The notes beneath the pieces were generated by a model that was given only the letters and a program-made list of their open reading frames with translations, made no database searches and was not told the DNA's origin. From contig CALJCU010000513.1 in the NCBI GenBank assembly GCA_938023885.1, positions 1 through 6,658 on the forward strand: 6,658 bases of DNA. Reading direction: 5' to 3'. Shown here in pieces: positions 1 through 5,844 of the stretch. Made by a program: the position numbers and the translations under genes. The stretch is from an uncultured Prevotella sp. (lineage in GTDB: Bacteria; Bacteroidota; Bacteroidia; Bacteroidales; Bacteroidaceae). Position 1 is the first letter of the stretch. Each line of letters opens with the position of its first letter.

Positions 1-143
1 CCGGCACTACGTTGGTGCATAAGATCCATATCTTCCTCGGCTTCTGCATGCTCGTCGTCTTCCCCTTCACGAAGTTCATGCACATGGTCGCCATACCCAT
101 CAGATATATTCTCAATTACCACCCTCTCAAACATCAGAAATAG
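1..143 (+). CDS. narI: Respiratory nitrate reductase gamma subunit (NarI), C-terminal fragment
   Basis: Only the last 46 residues lie in the window; the reading frame enters from the left edge (first whole codon at position 3) and ends with TAG at 141-143. NarI is the membrane cytochrome b subunit of the NarGHI complex: it oxidises quinol and passes electrons through two b haems to NarH and NarG. The visible part reads KIHIFLG, then FPFTKFMH, then AIPIRYIL. The histidines of KIH and KFMH are exactly 18 residues apart, the spacing of a pair of haem ligands near the C-terminus of E. coli NarI, and the HxxLG...FPF(S/T)+xxH pattern of that last helix is kept. The tail after the helix is short and basic, as expected. 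The 23-base gap to the receptor gene suggests a shared transcript, with narGHJ presumably to the left. The fragment is short, so another dihaem cytochrome b remains possible. Confidence 0.75.
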   Translation, partial: GTTLVHKIHIFLGFCMLVVFPFTKFMHMVAIPIRYILNYHPLKHQK

Positions 144-166
144 GATAACATTTTTATTTAACAATC

Positions 167-2146
167 ATGACAAGAGAACTACTCTTATCGCTCCTCTGCG
201 GAATGGCTATTCCCGCATGTGCAGCTAACGAATTGTCGGACACAACCCATGTCTTCAAGCTTGGAGAGGTGAACGTCTTCGGCAATAAGTACCAGTTCAA
301 TGACAACACCGTCAATGCCGCCTTCATCAAGAATGCTGATCTCTTCCGTGCCTCCGAGGCTCTGTCCTGGGTTCCCGGGGTTACGATCACGGAGGCTTCA
401 GGCCGTGGCGAGGCAAGCTTCATGCTCCGTGGCATGAGCAGTGATCTTATCCCTGTCTATATCGACGGAGTGCCGATGACGGCAGCCTACGACGGTACCA
501 TTGACCTGTACCGCATCGGTGTCGGCAGCGTGAGCAAGCTTGAGGTCAGCAAGGCTGCCTCGTCCCTGCTCCTCGGAGGAAACACCTTCGGTCCAACGGT
601 GAACCTCGTCAGCCGCATGCCCGTCAGGCCCTTAGAGATCCATTTCGACGGCAACACGCTGTGGCGCTCCAACCTTAATATCGGCGGCCGCTGGGGTAAG
701 TGGTATGCGCAGGCTGACTTTGGCTACTCCTATCAGCCCGACTACAGTATCCCTGATGCTGACCGCTATAAGGTGACGGATAAGTCAGGAGCCGTTGGCG
801 ACAGTCCTTATCTCGATGGTGATACCCGCTTGCACACCCATACACACGACTTCAACATGAATGTCAAGGCAGGCTATACGCCCAACGCTACCGATGGGTA
901 TGTTGTAGGCTACTCCATGATCCGCTCTTCAAAGGACATCCCGCCAACACTCGGCCTCGGCAGTGCGAAATTCTGGAGATACAAGGACTGGAACAAGGAT
1001 GAGCTTTACTTCCATTCCTCAACAAATCTCTCTGCTGCTGTCAGACTCAACTCCCGTCTGTGGTATGACAAGTTTGACAACACACTTGATGCCTTCGATG
1101 ATTTCACTTACAGCACACAGACGAAGAAGAGCTCGTGGGAGAGCATCTACAACGACTACACCCTCGGTGCTCATGTCGGTCTCGACTGGGCTACATGTGC
1201 TGACAACGACCTGCGTTTTGGCGTGAACTATAAGAACGATGTCCATCGCAGTCATGACCTCGGCGAGCCTGAGGCAAAGATGAGCGAGGGTATGTATTCG
1301 TTCGTCGTAGAGGATGAGTATCGTTTCGATCCGCAGTGGTCAGTTGTCGGCTCTGTAGGTTACTTCAGCCACAAGGGTTATAAGATTGAGAACTATACGA
1401 AAAACGGGATGGAGAGCCTGCCGACATCCAATGACCATCAGGTCAACGGTCTTGCAGCGCTCGACTACCATCCTGCCGACAACCACCATGTCCGCCTGAC
1501 AGCAGCCCGCACCTCTCGTTTTGCCCGTCTTAAGGACCGCTATTCTTATAAGCTCGGCCGTCAGATTCCTAACCCTGACCTCGGCACAGAGAAGTCGTGG
1601 AACATGGACCTCAGTTATGAGGGCAAGGCTGGAGCCTTCAGCTGGTCGGCCAGCGCTTACTACCTCTGGATCGATGACATCATGACGCAGGTGGCAGGAG
1701 TTGACACTTCTGATCCTACCATCACACAGATGCAGAACAAGGGTAGAGCCGACTACCGTGGCTTTGAGCTTGATGCCGGTTACGACAACCGTTACCTCAC
1801 GCTGAAAGCCAACTATGCCTATATCGATCAGGACTATAAGGATCACGACAACTTCCATTTCCTCTATACGCCGAAGAGCCGTGTCACGCTTTTTGCCGAG
1901 GTGCGCCCCGTGTGGGGGCTCCGCCTGCAATACCGCCTGCAGGCTCAGAGCCGCAGCTATGCACAGAACGATGGCTCCGCATACGTCGCAGGTTTCGGTG
2001 TACAGGACATGAGTCTTGCCCGTAAGTTCTGGAAGGTCGATGTGAAGGTCGGTGTCCTCAATCTTGCAGACAAGACCTATGAGTATACCGCCGGTTATCC
2101 GCAGAGAGGCCGTACATGGTATGGATCTCTGTCTTTCGACCTGTAA
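167..2146 (+). CDS. TonB-dependent outer-membrane receptor (substrate unknown)
   Basis: A 659-residue, 22-strand type outer-membrane transporter that would import a scarce ligand using TonB/ExbBD energy. Residues 1-20 are a signal peptide ending ACAA. A TonB-box-like LGEVNVFG lies at 32-39. The plug domain (about 45-152) shows ALSWVPGV (65-72), FMLRGM (85-90), VYIDGVPM (97-104) and the LEV-to-NLVSR block at 125-150. The barrel fills the rest, with RFARLKDRY at 451-459 and NPDL at 469-472, the counterparts of the FRAP and NPNL boxes, and the typical end GYPQRGRTWYGSLSFDL. It lacks the N-terminal carboxypeptidase-like domain of SusC proteins, and no SusD gene follows, so it belongs with iron-complex, haem or cobalamin type receptors rather than glycan ones. 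No histidine sits between the FRAP- and NPNL-like boxes, which argues against a classical haem receptor. A His-x-His-x-His run lies at 223-227. The gene ends in tandem TAA TAA stops and probably shares a transcript with narI. Confidence 0.93.
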   Translation: MTRELLLSLLCGMAIPACAANELSDTTHVFKLGEVNVFGNKYQFNDNTVNAAFIKNADLFRASEALSWVPGVTITEASGRGEASFMLRGMSSDLIPVYIDGVPMTAAYDGTIDLYRIGVGSVSKLEVSKAASSLLLGGNTFGPTVNLVSRMPVRPLEIHFDGNTLWRSNLNIGGRWGKWYAQADFGYSYQPDYSIPDADRYKVTDKSGAVGDSPYLDGDTRLHTHTHDFNMNVKAGYTPNATDGYVVGYSMIRSSKDIPPTLGLGSAKFWRYKDWNKDELYFHSSTNLSAAVRLNSRLWYDKFDNTLDAFDDFTYSTQTKKSSWESIYNDYTLGAHVGLDWATCADNDLRFGVNYKNDVHRSHDLGEPEAKMSEGMYSFVVEDEYRFDPQWSVVGSVGYFSHKGYKIENYTKNGMESLPTSNDHQVNGLAALDYHPADNHHVRLTAARTSRFARLKDRYSYKLGRQIPNPDLGTEKSWNMDLSYEGKAGAFSWSASAYYLWIDDIMTQVAGVDTSDPTITQMQNKGRADYRGFELDAGYDNRYLTLKANYAYIDQDYKDHDNFHFLYTPKSRVTLFAEVRPVWGLRLQYRLQAQSRSYAQNDGSAYVAGFGVQDMSLARKFWKVDVKVGVLNLADKTYEYTAGYPQRGRTWYGSLSFDL

Positions 2147-2153
2147 TAATATC

Positions 2154-2203
2154 GTTAGATAGAATCATTCGTTAGAAAAATCATTCAATAGACAGAATCA
2201 TTC
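2154..2203 (+). repeat. Three tandem copies of a ~17-nt repeat in the leader of the next gene
   Basis: Three imperfect units lie head to tail: GTTAGATAGAATCATTC (2154-2170), GTTAGAAAAATCATTC (2171-2186, one base shorter) and AATAGACAGAATCATTC (2187-2203). All share ATCATTC and a TAGA core. The array fills almost the whole gap between the receptor and the TIKI-like gene and ends one base before the ATG at 2205. It is therefore where a ribosome would bind, and copy changes could alter translation of the downstream gene. No Bacteroidota -7 promoter element is visible inside it. Confidence 0.8.
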
Positions 2204-2204
2204 A

Positions 2205-3062
2205 ATGCGAAAGATTAGTATTTTATTCATGCTGCTGCTCGCTGCCTTCAGTGCGCGGGCGCAGTTCTTGTACCGTCTGGATCTCAATAAGTCAGACCAG
2301 AAGGCACCGTCTTATATCCTTGCCTCTCACAAGATGGGCAACCCGAAGGATATAGCTCCGCAGCGCGCCGCTGTCCGGAAGGTCCTTGGCGAGGTGACGG
2401 ATGCCGTATGGGATTTCTCTCCGCTGCCCGACAGTCTGAGAGTCGTCGATAAGTCGTTCTTCCTCCACGACGGCAAGACGCTGAAAGAAGTGCTGAGTGC
2501 TGCCGACTATGCGAAGGTTAACATGCTCCTTCGTAAATATACCGGGTATGACATGACAGATGCACGGACCTCTGCCCGCTATGGCCGCATGACGCCCCAT
2601 GCCATGGCTGAGAATCTCGATCAGCTCATCTATCAGAAGGCACACCCGGACTACAATCCGCATGACAGTCTGAACGCCTATGTGCTGGCGATGGTACAGG
2701 AAGCAAAGATACCCGTGGAAGGAATCTGGATGAGCTTCAAACTCGCCTGGCGCTGGGACAACGAGCCGATGGAGAAGCAGCTCGGTGAGCTTCATGATGT
2801 CATCAATGATGACCAGGCACGACTGAAGTTCCTCGACTGGAGCCTTGATGGTTATCGCAAGGGAAAGCTTGACGAGACGACGACAGAGACGGCAAGCATG
2901 GCTTGCGGGCATAAGTTCTGTAAGCGTCCCGGTGAGTGGGTGTTCATCTATGCGGAGAAACAGCCGACGCTCTTCGTCCTCGATGCCGGAGAGCTCGGTG
3001 GCGAGTGGGGTGTCTTCAGAAAGCTCCGCGACCTCGGAGCAACGGTGACGCCAGTACGGTAA
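2205..3062 (+). CDS. TraB/GumN (TIKI)-family-like secreted protein, probably catalytically degenerate
   Basis: A 285-residue protein with a signal peptide (residues 1-20, ending ARAQ), so it should be periplasmic or surface-exposed. The layout fits the TraB/GumN (TIKI) fold: LYRLDL (22-27) followed by SYILASHKMGN (36-46) at the start, an LDQLI...AYVLAMVQEAKIPVEGI block in the middle (138-174), and the closing FVLDAGELGGEWGVFRKLRDLGATVTPV (257-284), which matches the family ending GaGHLpGedGvlxLLrxxGYtVxPv. Active family members carry two GxxH motifs. Here the aligned positions read ASHK (40-43) and DAGE (260-263), so both glycines and both aligned histidines are gone, and the usual GLE of the middle block reads GIW. 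I infer a binding protein rather than a metalloprotease. The stop overlaps the next start as TAATG, implying translational coupling to the NTPase. The family call rests on remembered patterns, and the similarity is distant. Confidence 0.7.
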   Translation: MRKISILFMLLLAAFSARAQFLYRLDLNKSDQKAPSYILASHKMGNPKDIAPQRAAVRKVLGEVTDAVWDFSPLPDSLRVVDKSFFLHDGKTLKEVLSAADYAKVNMLLRKYTGYDMTDARTSARYGRMTPHAMAENLDQLIYQKAHPDYNPHDSLNAYVLAMVQEAKIPVEGIWMSFKLAWRWDNEPMEKQLGELHDVINDDQARLKFLDWSLDGYRKGKLDETTTETASMACGHKFCKRPGEWVFIYAEKQPTLFVLDAGELGGEWGVFRKLRDLGATVTPVR

Positions 3063-3547
3063 TGAACAGTCAGTCTACAGAGGCTCATTCTGTAGAGGTC
3101 GTCCAGAACGGTCTCGTCACGGTGATCAAAGGGCAGAAAGGAGCAGGCAAGACCACTTGTCTGCTTCGCCTTTTCCATGCCCATCCTCAGGGCATCGGGT
3201 TCTGGTCGCGCAAAGACTGGGCGGGGGAGGATCTTGTCGGCTATACGCTTGTGGACATCGTCACGGGAGAGAGTCGCGTGCTCTGCCTGCGTGCAGACCT
3301 CCCGGCTGCCTTGTTGCCTCACGATTTCCAAGGCTCCATTGTGCAAGGCAGGTTCCTCTTTGACCAGCATGTCTTCGACTGGGCTGCGGCGCGTATCTTC
3401 AAGGCTCTCCGGCCGGAGAAGATCTGGCTCGATGAGGTGGGGAACATCGAGCAGCGGGGTGGGGGCTTTGCACCAGTCATCGAATATGCCAGGAAGAACA
3501 ACATCCCCTTGGTGATGACCCGGAGAGAGGCTCATGGGTTATCGTAG
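3062..3547 (+). CDS. THEP1-like P-loop nucleoside-triphosphatase (NTPase_1/DUF2478 type)
   Basis: A 161-residue cytosolic protein with no signal peptide. Walker A is GQKGAGKTT (24-32) and Walker B is IWLDEVG (121-127), equivalent to the IIDEIG of THEP1 proteins. Between them, GFWSRKDWAGEDLVGYTLVDIVTGE (46-70) follows the THEP1 order: a GFYTxE-like strand, then VGFxIVDLxTGE. The C-terminal IPLVMTRRE matches the closing strand with its conserved basic residue. Family members hydrolyse NTPs slowly in vitro and their cellular role is unknown; some related DUF2478 genes sit beside molybdenum transport genes. The ATG at 3062 is chosen because it overlaps the preceding stop (TAATG); a frame-open start near 2936 would overlap the upstream gene by 127 bases and precede the conserved fold. 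Position after a receptor and a secreted protein suggests a role in handling an imported ligand, which is inference. Confidence 0.8.
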   Translation: MNSQSTEAHSVEVVQNGLVTVIKGQKGAGKTTCLLRLFHAHPQGIGFWSRKDWAGEDLVGYTLVDIVTGESRVLCLRADLPAALLPHDFQGSIVQGRFLFDQHVFDWAAARIFKALRPEKIWLDEVGNIEQRGGGFAPVIEYARKNNIPLVMTRREAHGLS

Positions 3548-3559
3548 AATTGTCTACGG
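3542..3559 (+). terminator. Hairpin overlapping the NTPase stop codon
   Basis: CGTAGA (3543-3548) and TCTACG (3553-3558) form a perfect 6-bp stem with an ATTG loop, extendable by one T-G wobble. The NTPase stop codon lies in the left arm. No T-run follows directly; a run of five T begins 14 bases later, at 3573. It could be a weak terminator or attenuator limiting read-through into the NADH dehydrogenase gene, or a chance structure. Confidence 0.3.
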
Positions 3560-3578
3560 CGGCATGGAATGATTTTTG
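3550..3578 (+). promoter_or_regulatory. Weak candidate Bacteroidota promoter before the NADH dehydrogenase gene
   Basis: A TTG at 3550-3552 is followed after 18 bases by GATTTTTG (3571-3578), one mismatch from the Bacteroidota -7 consensus TAnnTTTG. It ends 36 bases before the ATG at 3615, a plausible leader length. The match is imperfect and it overlaps the hairpin at the end of the NTPase gene, so the gene may instead be read through from upstream. Confidence 0.25.
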
Positions 3579-3614
3579 TTGCCGTTTTAATAGAGAAAAT
3601 AAGAGCATTAGATT

Positions 3615-4928
3615 ATGAGAGCGAACATTAGGAGAAATGAACTGACACGTGTGGTGATTGTCGGCGGAGGCATCGGAGGCCTGAAATTGGCAATGACACT
3701 GCGCAACACCAACTATCAAGTGGTGCTTGTCGACAAGAACAACTATAATCAGTTTCCTCCTCTTATCTATCAAGTGGCATCGGCGGGCTTGGAGCCCAGT
3801 AACATTGCCTTTCCTTTCCGAAGGATGTTTCAGGGCCGGAAGAACTTCTTCTTCCGTATGGCTAATGTGACGCGCATTGACGGGGAGGAACAGGCCATTG
3901 AGACTTCTGTAGGGCTTATCCACTATAATTATCTCGTACTTGCTGAAGGTGCCACGACCAATTTCTTCGGAAACAAGGATGTCGAAGAAAATGCCATGCC
4001 GATGAAGACAGTGGAGAATGCCATGATGCTTCGCAACAAGATTCTCACTGAGCTCGAACGGGCTGAGACGGAGGAGAACTCTGAGAAAAGAAAAAAGTTT
4101 CTCAACTTCGTCATCGTGGGTGGCGGCCCCTCTGGTGTGGAAATAGCGGGCGCCCTGGCAGAGATGAAGGCGAACGTCTTGCCGCGCGACTACCCCGACC
4201 TCACGGACTGCATGCATATCTATCTCGTCGATTCGGGGCAGCGACTGCTCAAGGCCATGGATGAGAGGTCGGGACAACGGGCTTACGAGGATCTGCGGCG
4301 CATGAATGTCCATGTCAGATTCGGCTGGCGTGTCATCGATTATAAAGACAACATCGTCACCGCCAGCAACAGTGAGACGAACGCAATCAAAACCCTTCCT
4401 TCTTGCTGCGTCATCTGGGTTAGCGGCATCCGTGCCAATACTGTTGAAGGGGTGCCCCAGGAAGCCATTGGCCATGCGGGGCGGCTGCTCTGTGACCGCT
4501 ACAACCGTGTGAAAGGTATGGGAGGCAACGTGTTCTGCATTGGGGACCAGAGCCTTATTGAGGGTGATCCGGATTATGTACTCGGGCATCCACAGTTGGC
4601 ACAGGCCGCCATGCAGCAGGCGACGACTGTGGCGACGAACATTCGGAAGATGGATGCCGCCGACGGTCCTTTGCCCGATGAGGCACTGACACCGTTCGTC
4701 TATAAGAACCTCGGCACGATGGCGACCATCGGCCGTAAGTGTGCCGTGGCGGAGATTGGAAAGGTGAAGTTCGGTGGTTTCTTCGCCTGGCTGTTGTGGC
4801 TCGTCGTCCACCTGCGCTCCATCCTGGGCGTGAAGAATAAGTTCATCGTCCTACTGAACTGGATGTGGAGCTATTTCAACTACAAGCAGAGTCTGCGCCT
4901 CATTCTCAGACCGAACAGGAAGGCATAG
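3615..4928 (+). CDS. ndh: Type II NADH:quinone oxidoreductase (NDH-2), FAD-dependent
   Basis: A 437-residue membrane-associated flavoprotein that oxidises NADH and reduces menaquinone without pumping protons. The first Rossmann fold has VVIVGGGIGG (13-22) for FAD, ending at D40. FPPLIYQVASAGLEP (47-61) is the conserved NDH-2 block. The second Rossmann fold, for NAD(P)H, has FVIVGGGPSGVEIAG (165-179) with an acidic D206 at the end of its second strand, which favours NADH. CIGDQS (308-313) is the second FAD motif, AQAAMQQ (329-335) matches the quinone-site AQxAxQ motif, and NLGTMATIGR follows at 365-374. Residues 388-420 are hydrophobic and aromatic, as in the C-terminal membrane anchor. Length is normal for Bacteroidales homologues and no cofactor motif is missing. 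The start is chosen just before the FAD fold; no Shine-Dalgarno is seen. The neighbouring narI fragment suggests it feeds menaquinol to nitrate respiration, but NDH-2 is a housekeeping enzyme in many anaerobes. Confidence 0.93.
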   Translation: MRANIRRNELTRVVIVGGGIGGLKLAMTLRNTNYQVVLVDKNNYNQFPPLIYQVASAGLEPSNIAFPFRRMFQGRKNFFFRMANVTRIDGEEQAIETSVGLIHYNYLVLAEGATTNFFGNKDVEENAMPMKTVENAMMLRNKILTELERAETEENSEKRKKFLNFVIVGGGPSGVEIAGALAEMKANVLPRDYPDLTDCMHIYLVDSGQRLLKAMDERSGQRAYEDLRRMNVHVRFGWRVIDYKDNIVTASNSETNAIKTLPSCCVIWVSGIRANTVEGVPQEAIGHAGRLLCDRYNRVKGMGGNVFCIGDQSLIEGDPDYVLGHPQLAQAAMQQATTVATNIRKMDAADGPLPDEALTPFVYKNLGTMATIGRKCAVAEIGKVKFGGFFAWLLWLVVHLRSILGVKNKFIVLLNWMWSYFNYKQSLRLILRPNRKA

Positions 4929-4960
4929 GCATCATGACTGTTAGCTTCTCCTGTTTTTTT
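4915..4960 (+). terminator. Probable intrinsic terminator of the NADH dehydrogenase gene
   Basis: ACAGGAAGGC (4915-4924) pairs with GCTTCTCCTGT (4944-4954) to give about 10 bp with one G-T pair and one bulged C at 4948. The loop is 19 bases and contains the TAG stop. A run of seven T (4954-4960) follows immediately. The left arm starts inside the last codons. The large loop and bulge lower certainty, but the adjoining T-run favours a real terminator. Confidence 0.45.
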
Positions 4961-4986
4961 GACTGACTGATTTTCTTACCTTTGCA
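4958..4986 (+). promoter_or_regulatory. Bacteroidota-type promoter of the outer-membrane protein gene
   Basis: TACCTTTGCA (4977-4986) is a full match to the Bacteroidota -7 element TAnnTTTGC recognised by the primary sigma factor. A TTTG at 4958-4961 can serve as the -33 element, though the 15 bases between the two elements are fewer than the roughly 19-21 usually described. Transcription would begin near 4991-4995, giving an A-rich leader of about 35 bases (AATAATAATACTAAAAG...), which is typical of ribosome binding without Shine-Dalgarno pairing in this phylum. Confidence 0.7.
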
Positions 4987-5026
4987 CTTCAAAATAATAA
5001 TACTAAAAGAATAATAAAAGACTTCC

Positions 5027-5773
5027 ATGAGAATTGCATCAGCACTTTTCCTCGCATTCATCCCTTTTACAAGTATTCACAGCCAGAACCTCCAGCTTCA
5101 TTACGACCTGGGACATACGCTGTACAGTGACCTGACACCCAGGCAGAGCGTCACGACAACCGTTGAGATGTTCAAGCCCGACACATGGGGATCTAACTTT
5201 TTCTTCATAGATATCGACTACAAGAATGATGGCGTGATAGGCAGTTACTGGGAGATCTCGAGAGAGTTTAATGTGTCGAAGAACAAGCAGTTCGCTGCAC
5301 ATGTCGAGTATAATGGCGGAGCGGAGACTGGCGAGACGGATAACAGCTACTATGGCAATCGCTATCAGCATGCAGCCCTGACGGGTGGTGCCTGGAACTG
5401 GCATTCCAGGGATTTCCAGAAGACCTTCAGTGTGCAGCTTCTGTATAAATATTACTTTTCCAATCACCACCGTGACCTCCGGCCTTACAGCAGTGTGCAG
5501 CTGACGGAGGTATGGAGCACGACTTTCACTCATGACCTGTGTACCTTTGACGGCTATTGTGATCTTTGGTATGACAGGAATGTGAACGACAACTATATCA
5601 TCCAGTCGGAGCCGCAGTTCTGGTTCAACCTCAATGCTCTCAGGGGATGGAACAATATCAAGCTGTCTCTGGGCTCTGAGGCTGAGATAAGCAACAACTT
5701 CGTTTACAACGAGCGGGGCGGGCACAACCGCTTCTATGCCATCCCTACCATTGCAGCCAAATGGACTTTCTGA
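5027..5773 (+). CDS. DUF5020-like / Tsx-type small outer-membrane barrel protein
   Basis: A 248-residue protein with a signal peptide (about residues 1-19, hydrophobic ALFLAFIPF core, ending near SIHS). The mature part starts NLQLHYDLGH and has alternating polar/aromatic strands and a terminal phenylalanine (KWTF), the usual signature of an outer-membrane beta-barrel recognised by BamA. The VEMFKPDTWGSNFFFIDIDY block (46-65) resembles the WG-x-x-x-F-x-D-x-D-Y segment of Tsx/OmpK nucleoside channels, and the whole protein resembles the Bacteroidota family DUF5020. Length suits a 10-12 stranded barrel. Two cysteines, C172 and C178 (CTFDGYC), could form a small disulfide in a loop. It has its own promoter and is followed by a hairpin, so it is likely monocistronic. 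The substrate is unknown; nucleoside transport is only a structural guess. Confidence 0.75.
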   Translation: MRIASALFLAFIPFTSIHSQNLQLHYDLGHTLYSDLTPRQSVTTTVEMFKPDTWGSNFFFIDIDYKNDGVIGSYWEISREFNVSKNKQFAAHVEYNGGAETGETDNSYYGNRYQHAALTGGAWNWHSRDFQKTFSVQLLYKYYFSNHHRDLRPYSSVQLTEVWSTTFTHDLCTFDGYCDLWYDRNVNDNYIIQSEPQFWFNLNALRGWNNIKLSLGSEAEISNNFVYNERGGHNRFYAIPTIAAKWTF

Positions 5774-5790
5774 CGTGCTGGTGAGTCTGT

Positions 5791-5822
5791 ACAGAACCTC
5801 GTCACTAAGGACGGGGTTCTGT
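5791..5822. terminator. Long hairpin between convergent genes, possible bidirectional terminator
   Basis: ACAGAACCTCGTC (5791-5803) and GACGGGGTTCTGT (5810-5822) form a 13-bp stem with one T-G wobble and a 6-base ACTAAG loop. It lies 18 bases after the stop of the outer-membrane protein gene and 23 bases before the stop codon of the convergent inositol-phosphate synthase gene, where a shared terminator is expected. Neither side carries a T-run, so it is not a textbook intrinsic terminator. The hexamer GTCTGT occurs on each side (5785-5790 and 5821-5826). Confidence 0.55.
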
Positions 5823-5844
5823 CTGTGATGAAGAAATAAGACCT

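Noticed and set aside
144..166. Promoter directly before the receptor gene
   Set aside because: The 23-base A/T-rich gap has no TAnnTTTG element and is too short; read-through from narI is more likely.
200..226. Possible lipobox in the receptor signal peptide (AIPAC)
   Set aside because: Proline at -2 does not fit the lipobox, and TonB receptors are barrels released by signal peptidase I; ACAA is a good cleavage site.
1340..1930. A 196-codon minus-strand frame inside the receptor gene
   Set aside because: It is fully contained in the receptor barrel region, is valine/isoleucine rich with no motif, and is best explained as a shadow frame.
2936..3061. Longer start for the NTPase gene, overlapping the TIKI-like gene
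   Set aside because: The extra 42 residues are arginine-rich shadow of the upstream gene, and the ATG at 3062 in TAATG is a typical coupled start.
3477..4811. A 444-codon open frame on the minus strand, opposite the NADH dehydrogenase gene
   Set aside because: The translation has no recognisable fold and is rich in histidine, arginine and valine, as expected from the complement of a GC-rich coding frame. The plus-strand frame carries all NDH-2 motifs.
5039..5725. A 228-codon open frame on the minus strand opposite the outer-membrane protein gene
   Set aside because: It is a mirror of a real coding frame with a signal peptide and barrel end; the translation resembles no family and has no promoter.
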